Of a stretch of 64,000 nucleotides of DNA, positions 10,266-22,379 are shown piece by piece. A program made the position numbers and the translations under genes. Positions within the stretch are counted from its first letter, which is position 1; the number at the start of each line of letters is the position of its first letter. The stretch lies in contig NW_026944388.1 in NCBI RefSeq assembly GCF_033439725.1, positions 124,001-188,000 of the forward strand. Reading direction: 5' to 3'. This DNA is from Neurospora tetraspora (lineage: Eukaryota; Ascomycota; Sordariomycetes; Sordariales; Sordariaceae). The notes below the pieces were generated by a model that saw only the letters and a list, made by a program, of their open reading frames with translations, was not told the DNA's origin and made no database searches.

Positions 10266-11902
10266 ATGCTCGCCTCTCTTGGTTCTATGCTCGCGATAGT
10301 AGCGATTGCTAGAGCCAGTCCTTTGCTTCCCAGAGCAGTCGATTCGCTCAACGAAGAGGCTACGGCGGAAGCCCAACAGCGAGACGACAGTGCTACCCGT
10401 GCCTTTTCCGATGTCCAAATCAAGGTACTTAAACAAAGTATAAGGCTTTAAAACAACCAATGCTAACTGGATAACAGACATCAGATGGGAGATGTCTTTT
10501 CGTTGACAAGCTGTCCGGCGATTTTCGGGCAAACTTGACCCCTATTCAGGTTGCCGACTGCGGTTCTACCGATGGTCAGGGGTGGGATGTTATCACGAGC
10601 GGCAAGCATATCTCCGGAGACGGCGGTATGCTCGTGGTGAGCACGTTGACACAAGCCTGCTTCAACTATGATCCCCGCCGAGCGGCTGGAAACCAAGTTA
10701 TTCTCTTTTCATGCGGTGGCCGAGCTGATGGTGGTAAGCAACACTCGTTGCAGAAGTACCCTACAGCAGAGACGTTTTGGCGCTGACATCTCCTAGGTGG
10801 CGAGGTCACTGACTCCCAGATATTTGCCTTTAACGGCTCATCTGGACCTCTTTCCTTCCAGCCCCAAAACGAAGACGGCACTTGCTTCACAGTCTCAGGC
10901 AACACCATGAACGTTGCACCATGCGACTCGGGCGACTCTAACCAGTCGTTTACCTTTGGAGACGGCGGCGGTAGTGGAAACAACAACGGAGGAGGAAACA
11001 CTAACACGGGAGGGGATACCAGCACCGGAGGAAATACTGACGCACAAGAGAGCACCACCACGAGAGGAAGAGGTGGTAGCACCACTTCACAACAGCCGAC
11101 AACCTTCACCACTCAAGTCACCACGACAGCTGATGCCACGGCCACGGCATCCGTCACTTCGTCTCCGGACAGCGGGTCGGGTTCAGGTTCAGGAGGCAGT
11201 TCCGGAAACGGCGGCATTCCCACCTTCAACCCGACCGAAGCTGTACCGGTCTCGCGGGCAGGCGGTACTTTGCAGCCCACGGCAGTTGCAGAGTCTCACC
11301 AACGAGATGATACGGCCACCCGCGCTTTCAGCGATGTCTCCATCAGGGGCCCTGACGGACGATGTCTCTTTATTGATCCGACTGCTGGCGACTTTCGCGA
11401 GAACTTGATTCCCATCCAACTGGTGGAGTGTACTGGATCGCCCAATGAGAAGTGGGATGTTCTCACCTCGGGAAAACATAATCAACAGGACAACAGCGGG
11501 ACACAGGCTGCTTTGATTGTTAGCACTTTGGTATGTTCATACTTCGATGGCTTGGTGAAGACGAGTGTCAGGCTAACCATGCGTGCTATATGTAGACTCA
11601 GGGTTGCCTCAACTTTGACGGGCGCCGAGCGACTGGTGACACAGTCATGCTCTTCTCCTGTGGTGGACGTGCCGCTGGTGGTAAGTTGAAACAAAGATGC
11701 TCTACCGAGATGACGGCTTGCTAATTATGAACAAACAGAGGGTGAAACCAGCACCGGACAGCAATTCCCGTTCAATGGAGCAACTAGCTTTGCTCTTGCA
11801 CCGCTAAGTGAAAAGGGCTCAACCTGCCTGATTGCTGGCAATGAGAGGGTGGATTCAGGAGCATGCCCCGACGATGGAAGCCAACTGTTCTCCATCTTTT
11901 AG
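10266..11902 (+). CDS. secreted ricin-B-like (beta-trefoil) lectin with two tandem domains
   Basis: Five exons: 10266-10424, 10478-10733, 10797-11530, 11596-11680 and 11739-11902 (465 aa). Residues 1-18 form a signal peptide (M-L-A-S-L-G-S-M-L-A-I-V-A-I-A-R-A-S). Two homologous domains follow, each starting near A-T-R-A-F-S-D-V and then D-G-R-C-L-F-(V/I)-D, W-D-V-(I/L)-T-S-G-K-H, and C-F/L-N-(Y/F)-D-x-R-R-A-(A/T)-G with L-F-S-C-G-G-R-A. They are joined by a Gly/Thr/Ser-rich linker (about residues 225-325), probably O-glycosylated. The two domains share intron positions: each has one before the QGC/QAC strand region or after the G-G-R-A strand, so the gene grew by internal duplication including introns. 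Sugar binding at the wall or outside the cell is inferred. Confidence 0.8.
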
Positions 11903-12632
11903 GTCTTGTACTCTCAAGGGAGTTGTTTGAATCGGTTCGTGATAATCCTCGAACCAACAGCTCTTGGGGAGAAGAGATGAGGGATTGTGCCCATTGGCAA
12001 CCTGTACAACACTTATTTCACTTGTTGAACTGTACCCTACCGTTTATAAAAGTCTTGGGAATTTCCAGGCGAGAAGAATTCTGATATTTTATGGAAGAAC
12101 GACCGATCTGTTCCCATCTGATGGTTCCGAGGTTGAGGAGACACTTGATCTTGTAGAAGATTGGTTCTTGGCTTGTCATTGAAAATATTTGCGCATAGGC
12201 ATCGAGTTTCCATTGCTTGGCACGAGATGGTTCTCAAGTCCCAAAATTCAGTATTTTCTGCCTTTTAATGTTGTATTGTTGTTGTTAGTGAAGTCGTTGT
12301 CTGGACCCTGAAGTTGTTGTTCGGGACGAAGATACCCCTGATTTGTCAGCTGCTAGCCACCTGCCCACCCGTCGCATCAGCGGACGGTTCCCGACACCGG
12401 TCGCAGGCGGACCTGACATCATGCGCCGCCCCGAAAATTCGCTGCCAAAGTGACTGTGTCTGACCTGACTTTCCTGAAGCCGGAACTCCGTCGGTATCTC
12501 TCCCGTCCAGTCGCTCCCGGAACGGCGATTTTAGCACTCAAACCGCGACAAAGCGCCATCTCCGGCAACGCCGACGAACCTAGTAAACCACTACCAACTA
12601 ACACCTAATACCTCTACACAACCGCCGCCGTC
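11903..12632. other. intergenic spacer between lectin and ISA2 genes
   Basis: 730 bp holding the lectin 3' flank and the ISA2 promoter. No coding frame stands out. Confidence 0.5.
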
Positions 12633-13445
12633 ATGCCACCCCTCCGCTGCGCCAATGCGCCCGCACCAGCGAGCCTCTTCGTCCAACTGAGCATGCGCCG
12701 AACCGCTCAGTCCCCCATCCTGGCCGACGTCCTACTCCCCCTGCGTGCGCGCGCCCACCACGGCGTCGCCAGGAGGATAGCGACCGCTCCAGCTGCTGCT
12801 TCAGTCTCCAAGACACAATGGCGCGCGAGACAATCGCTGTCTTCAAGCCAGTCCAACAAGCGCCTCTTCACCACCACGGCCCCACGCAAGGCAACCCACA
12901 CGCTATTTAACCCCCAGAACGACGAGGATGGGAACGAGATGGTGTTGGAGATTACAGAGCGGGCAGCGAAGGTTCGTTTTCCTTAGGCCCCTTCTTCCCC
13001 TCATTGTGCTAGCGAACAGACTGACTAACATGTGCTACCGCCGCAACAGCGCCTCTCAGAGATCATGACCAAAGATTCCAACCCTTACCTCGCGCTGCGC
13101 ATCCAAGTCGAATCCGGCGGCTGCCACGGTTTCCAATACCTCATGAAACTGGTCACTCTGCCTGAGCAACTTCCTGAGTTGCCTGTTTCCGAAGAGGCCG
13201 CGGAGGAATCAGAGATTCGCGAAGACGATACGATATTCAGCTATTACCCCGATAACAGCCCAGCGCCGTCGTCTTCCGATCTGACGGTACCGAAGATTAT
13301 CCTGGATGGGCCGTCGCTGGAGTTGCTCAAGGGTAGCAAGGTTGACTTCACCATGGAGTTGATCGGTTCCCAGTTCAAGATTGTTGACAACCCGTTGGCG
13401 ACGAGCAACTGTGGTTGCGGTACGAGTTTCGATATCAAGATCTGA
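12633..13445 (+). CDS. isa2: mitochondrial iron-sulfur assembly protein ISA2
   Basis: Two exons, 12633-12971 and 13050-13445 (244 aa). The first 90 or so residues are rich in R, A and S with almost no acids, a mitochondrial targeting sequence. The A-type carrier domain follows with the three conserved cysteines: C138 in G-G-C-H-G-F-Q-Y, and C234 and C236 in N-C-G-C-G-T-S-F near the C-terminus. ISA2 works with ISA1 and IBA57 to make 4Fe-4S clusters for aconitase-type and radical-SAM enzymes in the matrix. An insertion rich in acids and serine lies between the two cysteine motifs (E-E-A-A-E-E-S...), as is common in fungal ISA2. The first ATG is used because the targeting sequence begins there. 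Confidence 0.92.
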
Positions 13446-13839
13446 GGGGCCGGGTATGGAATCAAGGGCCTACGGTCAAGTGTATTGTTACGTGACATAT
13501 TGAGTAGCAGGCATGGTCTACTGGGTATTGCATAATAGAGCGGGGAAAAAGGCGTTTCGCGTTTCCTTGTTCATCATAAACGTCACTTAATGGCACGCGA
13601 TCACGAGCGGAAGCGATATATGTAGACATTAAACTTGATAGCATTGGGCCGAGTCAGGGCCAGTTACGGAGCAGGCTAGGATCACGAATCCACCGGTGAA
13701 CCAGATTTTGTGATCGGAAAACGACAAAGTTGCATTCATTCCCATCCGGCCTTTATGGCTTCCCAATTAACGCCGAGCACCATGCATCCGTAACGACCAA
13801 GACAAGGTTCGTATTATCTCAACGAAACCCCAATTGCAT
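13446..13839. other. convergent 3' spacer between ISA2 and L7
   Basis: About 390 bp between two gene ends that face each other. No gene seen. Confidence 0.5.
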
Positions 13840-14774
13840 TTAGTTCATCTGTCTGATGAGAGCGTTGATGTGCTCCTCACGGTTGCCGAGGTCACCGCCC
13901 TCAATGAAGTGCTTGAACTTGCGGGTGCGGAAGCCACCAGTGGGGTTGGAGAGCTTGAAGGGCCAGAGGAAGTTGGAGGCCTGCTTGAAGTTGGGGCCGA
14001 CGGTGTAGATTTCGTGGATGAGATCCTCCATGCAGATGATGCCGTACTTGCCGAGGTTCTCCTCAATGATGGAGTTGTCGGTGAGGGCAACGCGCTGCTT
14101 GTTGACCTTGCCGTATCCGCGCTTGTAGATGAGCTCCTTGACGGACTTGAGGTTGGGGTAACCGTAGGCAACCCAGGGCTCGACGATCTTGATCATCTCA
14201 GCGGTGGCCTTGGTAACGCGGACGAAGACACCGTTGTTGATCTGGAGAAGACGGAGGAGCTGGAGGATCTTGCGGGGCTTGGGGGGGATCTTGTTGATAC
14301 CCTTGATGCGGATCAAGAAGATGAGCTTGGCCTCAGCGGGAATGTGGAAAGAGCCATCCTGCTTGGCGGCGCGGTGAAGGCGGACCTTCTCGCGCTCGAC
14401 GTCGCGGTACTCCTTGACGTAGGTCTCAGCGCGCTTGAAGATGACGCCACGCTTCTCCTTGTTGGCCTATTTGATACACAGTCAGCAACGAGTCCAGAAC
14501 GCTAGAAGGCAGTTCAAATAGTCCATTGATGAGGTGTTATGTCAGACCCGAAAGATGGTATTTAGCAACAGCATCGGCGAACCTAGTCGCTATGGTATGT
14601 TGTGCATCATGTTGTCCTCTGGAAGGGGGAAGCTCAAGCGATGGTAATACTTACAGCCTTCTTCTTCTCGATCTCGGCCTGGCGCTCAGCGCGGGCCTTC
14701 TCCTGAGACTTGCGCTTCTTCAGGAGGGTCTCAGGGACCAGGACATCGTTCTTGGTGGGGACGGAACTAAACAT
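13840..14774 (-). CDS. rpl7: 60S ribosomal protein L7 (uL30)
   Basis: Two exons on the minus strand, 14774-14655 and 14466-13840 (248 aa, the family length). The N-terminus [17 protein letters not shown] and the core [15 protein letters not shown] are the eukaryotic L7 signature; the C-terminus ends I-N-A-L-I-R-Q-M-N. The ATG at 14774 gives M-F-S-S-V-P-T-K. The bases before T-S-V-P (TTTAG) could also be a splice acceptor, so a short upstream first exon is possible. The 188-nt intron is unusually long and holds a C/D snoRNA candidate, as RPL7 introns do in budding yeast. It is head-to-head with the S14 gene. Confidence 0.93.
14531..14619 (-). ncRNA. candidate C/D-box snoRNA in the L7 intron (snR39b-like guide)
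   Basis: On the minus strand the intron has a C-box-like ATGATGC (14610-14604, last base off consensus) and a perfect D box CTGA (14545-14542) about 60 nt later. A short outer stem, GAGG with CCTC, brackets them (14619-14616 and 14534-14531). The 14 bases directly upstream of the D box (14559-14546) are the exact complement of the 25S rRNA stretch ACCCGAAAGATGGT, recalled from memory. By the D+5 rule the target is the G after CCC, equal to yeast Gm805, the site of snR39b. Yeast RPL7 introns host snR39 and snR59, which modify the neighbouring A807. The stem is weak and the C box imperfect. Confidence 0.6.
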
Positions 14775-15636
14775 CTCAGATTAGTACGAGGTCCAGCATA
14801 CCAGAGGTATGTGGTAGAGCGCCGGTGGAGAACTGCTGCTCAAGTGCGGCATTCTCTCGTGGCTGACTCGATTGACAGCTTGGTGTAGCTTGGAGAGATG
14901 CGCTCAGCATTTTCAGCGTGAGGATCACACAGCCAAGCACGACCTGGACAACAAGTGTCCGAAAGGTGGGCTAACTGTGACGGAGAGCAAAGACTCGAGC
15001 TTTCACACTCTTGTCCAAGTTCGTCTGTCGCAGCAGCGATGAATTTAAGGGAGAAGGCCAGAGACCTTCAGCCCCAACACCCCATGAGACATCTCTCAGT
15101 CTGCAAGCCTGGTCGGTCTAAGGCCTGGAGGAAAGAGGGAGAATCATGAGAGGGATCGAGCTGGGGCGATGGCTGCTCCGCGAGAAGACAGGCCAAAGAC
15201 ACCCAGTGAGAGGACCACGACTATCCGCAGATTGTTCCTGGAACACGCGACGATACCATTCCTCTGGCGTCAAGGGGAAGGATCGGGGTTGGCATACGTA
15301 GACATGGTGCCGGTGGTCGATCTGCGACGATGCCAGAATTCGATGTCGAAGTACGAGCAGAAGAGAAAAAAAGGCGTTGGTCGATCGTTAAGTAGGGCCC
15401 GCGAAATTTTGAGAACAGTGGGGCCGCACGGAGCTCGGCCGCCAAGGGGATTTAGGGTTTGTCCGACAGGTTTGGTGCCTGCGCTCCGCTTTCTGCCACC
15501 TTTCCCCGCCCAATTCGATAGGGCATTCTCAACCGCACGAAGTCGAACTACCCCCGCCGAATTTTTTGGGAAACTGGAGATCGTCCACTTGACAGTATCA
15601 ACACCACACGTCCAAGACACCAGATCAACCGTCAAG
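14775..15636. promoter_or_regulatory. shared divergent promoter region of L7 and S14
   Basis: About 860 bp between two ribosomal protein start codons on opposite strands, so it must hold both promoters. It contains a telobox-like TTTAGGGTTT at 15451. No coding frame with homology is present; the plus-strand frame 15169-15783 only runs into S14 exon 1. Confidence 0.5.
15451..15460. promoter_or_regulatory. telobox-like motif upstream of S14
   Basis: TTTAGGGTTT lies about 180 bp upstream of the S14 ATG. It is the same core as the site near S19 (8844), in reverse orientation. A Tbf1-like regulator is inferred. Confidence 0.35.
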
Positions 15637-16436
<800 letters not shown>

Positions 16437-18297
16437 TTTATCAGAGGGTGGCTGCCTGGCTTCTGGGCGGAAAAGAAAAAACGGTCATCATCTGGTTTTC
16501 TCTGTGGCGTTGACAACTACGAGGAGAACGGCCTTAATTTGCCTGGTCTCCATATGATCTGGCTTGTCACATGTTGCTTTTGGCACAACTGCAGCAGATG
16601 AATATAGATGGGAGTCAAAAAACCCCCTTCGCTGCCACCGGCAGCTCAGATCGCAGCCTGGCTTTCGTGTGTGTCCCAAGTGACCTATGCCATGTCTGCT
16701 TGCTTTCGTGAATCCACTTGGCGCGTAGTCGTGTAGTCTACACCCAGGCAGCCGGGATTGCTCTATGATCCATCCTATACAACTTTGCCCATGAGGCGTT
16801 GCTCGAGTGTGTCTCTTGGTGTTGACTACGCTTTGAACATGAGGCTCCAATTGGGGGCATCATGTCCGCCTTCGCCCGCCATTTGTTCTGACAACTTCGT
16901 CACTCGCCATATATGGCTTCACCGCTGTCTATCCAAAACAGCTCGAAGACGTTGTCTTGCAAATGCTGTGACGTATTCCACATCACACTTCAATGATGAG
17001 CACTCAACTAGCTGGGAACATACACGCTAGGTACTTCATACCAACGGATAATGTTGGGTAGTCGGCAACAAGTATTGGTGAGTGCTTCTCGCTCCCAGCT
17101 CGTACATTAACCTGAAGACATGTTGCTTCTTATCCTCCTGTTCCATTTCCAATTGGTTTTGACGAGTACTTGCCCAAATCGTCACTCATCCAATTTTACC
17201 CACGGATACCGTTTCAAGGCGGAACATACACCATACTCTTTCTGTCTGCTTCATATTCTTGCTTGACACAGTTACTCGACCGCAATAGGTACACGAGGAT
17301 AGATCCAGGAAATTGCCTAGGTCTAGCCCATCCTACAATTCATCTGCGGCAGGCGGTCATGTAGAAAGAGAACAGACCTCGCACAGGGGCTTCCCCCGTG
17401 GTCTTGACCATCCCTTGCCATGTCAGGCTAGACACGGATAGATTGTTAGCTCGAATTACAATCAGGAGCAGGCTGGGCTCACGAAGAAACTTCCCTTAAG
17501 GCAGGTGGCTCTACCAAGACATGGTGAGTATGAGAAGTTTCAGACTTCCTACGAAAACTTGCCAACCATGGTCTGTGACATTATTTCACATGTTTGGATT
17601 TGTACAGTTGGCTCAATCGAGCCTTTGCTCTTGGTCATGTTGGAAGTAAGACTTGCCATATGGCGTTTAGTTTGTGGACAAAGCCGGTGGTATCCACGTC
17701 TGATACTTGAAGCCTCTAAACATGGCAAGATCTTCGAAGAATCGGTGCCATGAGCTTATAGTAATGGTAAAATGCACAATGCAAATCATGACGCCTCATC
17801 ATAAGTCAGTTGGGTGTAAACGCTGATTCGGTGTGGCTCACCCAGAAGAATGATCACGATTTTCTAACGGGCTTATCCTACACATTTCCAAGTAGCTACT
17901 ATGTAGATTCGTAGCCGTGAAACCAAGTTTCGTTCAGATGAAAGATAGAGAACCTGTTCGTTAAGGATTACTCGTTTCAAATTGGCTGTAGGATTACTCA
18001 GGTTGACCTGGTGTACATTATACACTCATGCCCAGACAATTTCATATGATAAACTGACACATCATGAAGAAAAGACCAAACGCGCAATTTTGAGTGAAGC
18101 TATGCCCAAACCAAAAACACAAATTAAACCGAGAGAACCTATGATTCTAGACTAAACTTCGCTGGGTCTAACCATGGGGCAACACATTCATGGGAGATAG
18201 CACCATTAAAAGACCTGGAGAATTGCTTTTTAGTCACACACCAAAGCCCAATGCAATAGCAAAACGAAAACCACCAATTTCCCTATTCCACAGAGCT
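16437..18297. other. intergenic spacer, convergent between S14 and eIF3c
   Basis: 1.86 kb between two 3' ends. Frames here are short, stop-rich and without homology. No RNA gene was recognised. Confidence 0.5.
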
Positions 18298-21048
18298 TTA
18301 ACCACGGACCGCATTACCCAGAGCACCACCGGTGAACTGTGTACCACCGGCCTGCCGTTGAGGGTTGCCGCCCGTCCTCGCGCCACCTCTGCCGCCGCGC
18401 TGGCCACCACCACGCTGGCCGCCGCCACGGTTGTCCTTCCTGGAGAAGGCGTTGGCGGAGCCCTGTGTCTTCTGCTCGAGCGTGCGCTCGTTGGTCTCGA
18501 TGAGGGAGCTGGCCTTGTCGGAGAGAGTGAGGGCCAAGCTCTGGAGACGGCTGAGCTCGACACCCTTGCGGAAGATGACGGTCTCGGTGACCTGGTCAAG
18601 AGCAGCCGCGAGCTCCTCGTGGCTGATCATCTTGCTGACGACAGCAGAGACCTTGCGAGAGTCGAGCTCGAACATGGAGCTGAGGGTCGCAATGGCGAGA
18701 GTGTCGTAGAAAGGAGCATAGGTGAAGAGGTAGGTGCGGAGACCCTCCTCCTGGATCTGCTTGGCGAGCATGGTCTTGATATCCTCGGTGTTCGGCATCA
18801 AGTCCCAGATCTTGATGCTGTGAATGAAGTCAGTGGCCTTCTTCCACTCACCAGCAGCAAGGGCCTTGGAGGCCTGCATGACGTGATCCCTGGTGTTCTC
18901 CGGGGGACCGGTGAAGATCTGGCGCTCGTGGTACTCGAGCATACGGCGGTAGGTCTTGCTGATGATCCTCTTCTTGACATCGGGCGAAGAACCGGTCTGA
19001 GCGAGCAGAGGAATCTCGAGGAGCATGCTGCAGGTGAGGTAGACGCACTCGAGGAGCTCGAGGTTGATGTGCATGTGGAAGGGAAGCTGGCGCTGCTTCT
19101 CGAGGCGCTCCTGCTCGGGGGTGACCTGGCTGTAACGCTGGATCATGACACCCTGAGCAAGAAGCTCCTTTTGACGGCCACTGCCGCAGATCTCCTGGAG
19201 AGTGTTCTGGGCGTCGTAGACGAGACCCTTGCGGAAAGCGCAAAGGCCGACCTGGACGAGGGTGCGGTTGTAGAGAATCTGGGTGGCGATATCGAAGTTG
19301 GCGATGGTCTCCTGAAGATGGGAGGTGAGCATCAGGTCGCGAGACTTGTAGTACTCATCGTGCAGAGCCAAGAAGTAGATCTGGCAAAGCATGGCACGAG
19401 CGCGGATGATGCCCTCGCTGTTCTCGAACAGGTAGTTGGAAAGGATGTTGATGAGCTTGCCAGCATCGCCGGACTGGCTGCGGGGGGTAATCTCGGAATC
19501 GGCCTCGGCAGAGACCTGCTTCCACGCGTTCTCCTCGAGGATCTTGACGACTTGGGCGGGCTGAAAGAAGATGGTTAGCAAGGGCGGCTGAGTATTCCAG
19601 CATGATCTCTATACATACCTTGTAGTAAACATGGTCCAAACGCCTCTGGATGATGCGGTTCAAGCTCTCCTGGGGGACCTCGAGGGAAGCATCCTTGCGG
19701 AGGTGCTCGTAGTAAAGAAGACCACGGAAGATGATGTTGTAGAGGGAGCCCTCATCGGTCAGCCTGTCGATGTACTCGGAGGTGTGGGGATCGATGGCCT
19801 GGAGCGAGCGGGTGAGCTCGTCATCGAGACGCTCAATGAGCGAGACAACGCTGCCGGGGACCTTGAGGTACTTCTCACCCTCGGGGATGGTGGGGAGATG
19901 GTCATCATCATCCCACTCCTCAGCGCCCTCAACAACAACGTGGTCCTTCTCCTTCTCGAGGATCTCCAAGAGAGAGGCAAGGTCACGCTCAGCGGCCTTC
20001 CACTGGTCCAAGGGCATCTGGGCGGCGCCACCAGCACCAAGATCGAAGCGGGCGGAAATAAGGGTCTGGAGGACACGGATCTTCTGGTAAGGAGTGATGG
20101 GGACGACCTTGTTGAGGGTCTCCATAACCTTAATCTGCTCGAGGCGGTCGGTGTTCTTCTTGCCGCGAGACTCGATGATGGCGCGGAGGTGCTTGAGGAT
20201 GCTCTCGGGGGTGTACTGAACGACCTTGCCGCGCGAATCGACCGTAGAGAAGCCCTTGTCGTCCTCCTCCTGCTGCTCGGCGCTGACGACGGGAGCCTCG
20301 AACCTGACCTTGGAAACAACCTTGGGCGCGGCAACCTCATCATCCGACTCCATGAAAGCGTCGGAATCCTTCCTGTAGGCATCGATCTGGGTCTGGTAGT
20401 CCTTGTTGTTCTTGCGGATGCGCTGCTTGACGGCGTTGAGACCACGGGCATTTGTCGCGTTCATCTTCTTGGGGGTGACCTTTTGCTTGGCGAGAGTCTC
20501 GTTCATGTAGTCCTCAAGGTCGGCAATGGCCTTGATGTAGGACTTGGGCGCCTTGCTGCCATCTTGGAGCTTGACGACCTGGCGGTTGAGCTTGTCGAAT
20601 TCTAAACGGGGGGAAGTAAGCATCAGTGCAAGACAGATCGAGGGCGTATATATGCATGAAGGATATACGAACCAGTGGCGATAAGACTCCAGTCGTTAAT
20701 CTTCTGGCCGTTCTGGATCTGGCTGATGGTGGACTCGAGTTCGTCGAAGCGCTTGTCCTTGGCGCTCTTGACCTTGGTGGTGGCCTCATCGTCGCTCTGC
20801 TCGTCCTCCTCCTCCTCGGACTCCTCGTCGTCGCTCTGCAAGAAACGGGAGGCACCCTTCTTCTTGGCGCCTTCTTCCTCGTCGCTGCTGGACTCCTCGT
20901 CGCTCTCCTCCTCGTCAGACTCCTCCTCAGACGAAGACTCGTCCTCGGCCTGAACCTTCTCCTCCTCCTCCTCCGAAGTGTAGACCTCCTCCTCCTCGGA
21001 GCTGCTGTCGGTGGAGCTGTCGTCACCGCCGCGGAAGAAACGAGACAT
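18298..21048 (-). CDS. nip1: eukaryotic translation initiation factor 3 subunit C (Nip1)
   Basis: Three exons on the minus strand: 21048-20673, 20601-19619 and 19560-18298 (873 aa). It starts M-S-R-F-F-R-G-G, the standard eIF3c start. Next comes a long Ser/Glu/Asp-rich stretch (about residues 10-95) that in yeast binds eIF1 and eIF5. The middle is helical, including F-D-K-L-N-R-Q and L-D-H-V-Y-Y-K. The PCI domain lies roughly at residues 600-790, with the [11 protein letters not shown] and [10 protein letters not shown] winged-helix motifs. The C-terminus has an RGG-rich tail. eIF3c is a core scaffold of the 43S pre-initiation complex. The gene diverges from PRP8. Confidence 0.95.
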
Positions 21049-22379
21049 GGTTGCGGTCTCTTTCGATGGACTCGGGATAAATATGCGGGTTCCGGGGGTA
21101 TGGGCGCGAGGCAGAAGTCCGGGTTGCCGGTATGGGTACTTGGAGTGGTGGACGGAAGTGGTGATGGTCCGGATGGTTGGCAAAGCAAAACCCGGCTGCG
21201 GCGAGGCGGACAGAGGGGTCAAAGAATTAATTTTCACTGAAAGGCCGTTTTGGTGGGGGCGATTTGGGGCTTAGCGAATCGAGCGGAGCTGTTTGGGCCT
21301 CGAGCGCTGTAATGATTGGGTATGACTTAATCCGAGCAAGGGGTGTGGGGGAGAGGATACCTGCTCCGGGGGGGGAGGGAGGCTGAACTTTTAAGTTGAC
21401 TGTCTGTACCTGCTTCCACTTGGAGATCAGAGTTCCAGACGATCCAGATGAGGTCTGAACCTTGCAGATGTTCGCATGAGGGAGCTGTCAACTGAACCAG
21501 ATGGGCGGGTTCTTGTGTGCACTTTTGAAAGCGGAGTGAGGGAACAATATCAAGCATTGCTTTGTCAAGCCTCACGATGAGATTCAACACCCGAGGTGTC
21601 GTCTTGGTACTTGGGCGCAAACAGCCAGCTAGCTGATGCCCCACCTTCAAGTATCAGCTACCTGGACTGATATGTATTGCTATACTCGGTTACATGCATC
21701 TTTGACGTGCTGTAAGCTTGCCAAGCCAGATCTGCTACGTAACGGGGGTCGCGTATTGAAAGTTACAGGGCGTAACAGTGAAGAGACGTTTCGCCACGAA
21801 ATCTGGAAGTGACAGCCCAGGCCTTCTTCGTTAACAGCGGACGCTAGGCTGCAGCTGCCAACAAGCACTTGCACAGCGAAGAGTCCCGCTACCAGGTTCC
21901 CCGTTTGGCGCGCCAGGACCTGGACCTCCCGCCCCGGCCTCTGAATTTCATCGACCGCCCACGCCGCCGTCGCGAGGCTGTTCAAGTTTTTCGTAGCGAG
22001 GCGAACCTGCCAACGTCAACGCCAGCATCCTGGCGCCACCATCAAACCACAAACATCACAACCACAACATCCACGTCCCCATTCTCAACTTGATCGACCA
22101 TCGCTGCGATTCGGTGCGAGGTCGACGGACGCCCGTTTTTTCATCCAACATCAATGGGAATTTAATATTTGCCCGTCTTTTTTTTTTCTTCAGCAAGACA
22201 GGCCTTGGGACGACGCACGCGCACTGCAAACCGCCATCGCGCGGACAGGCGACTTCACGATATCCAACCATCTATCTCGTCACCAACGCCTACTAGTGTA
22301 CTCCTCTAACGACGACGACGACTACGACGAAAACAACCGCATAAACAACAACAAAGCATCATAGAGCAAAGATCGAACC
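21049..22379. promoter_or_regulatory. divergent promoter region of eIF3c and PRP8
   Basis: 1.33 kb between two start codons facing away from each other. The right part is a likely PRP8 5' leader rich in C and A (ACAACAACAAAG before the ATG). No protein-coding frame is supported. Confidence 0.5.

Noticed and set aside
13834-14505. 223-codon open frame on the plus strand
   Set aside because: Antisense shadow of ribosomal protein L7.
18190-19578. 462-codon open frame on the plus strand
   Set aside because: It is exactly antisense to eIF3c exon 3, is full of L/V/E/D repeats caused by codon bias on the other strand, and matches no family. The same holds for 19631-20605.
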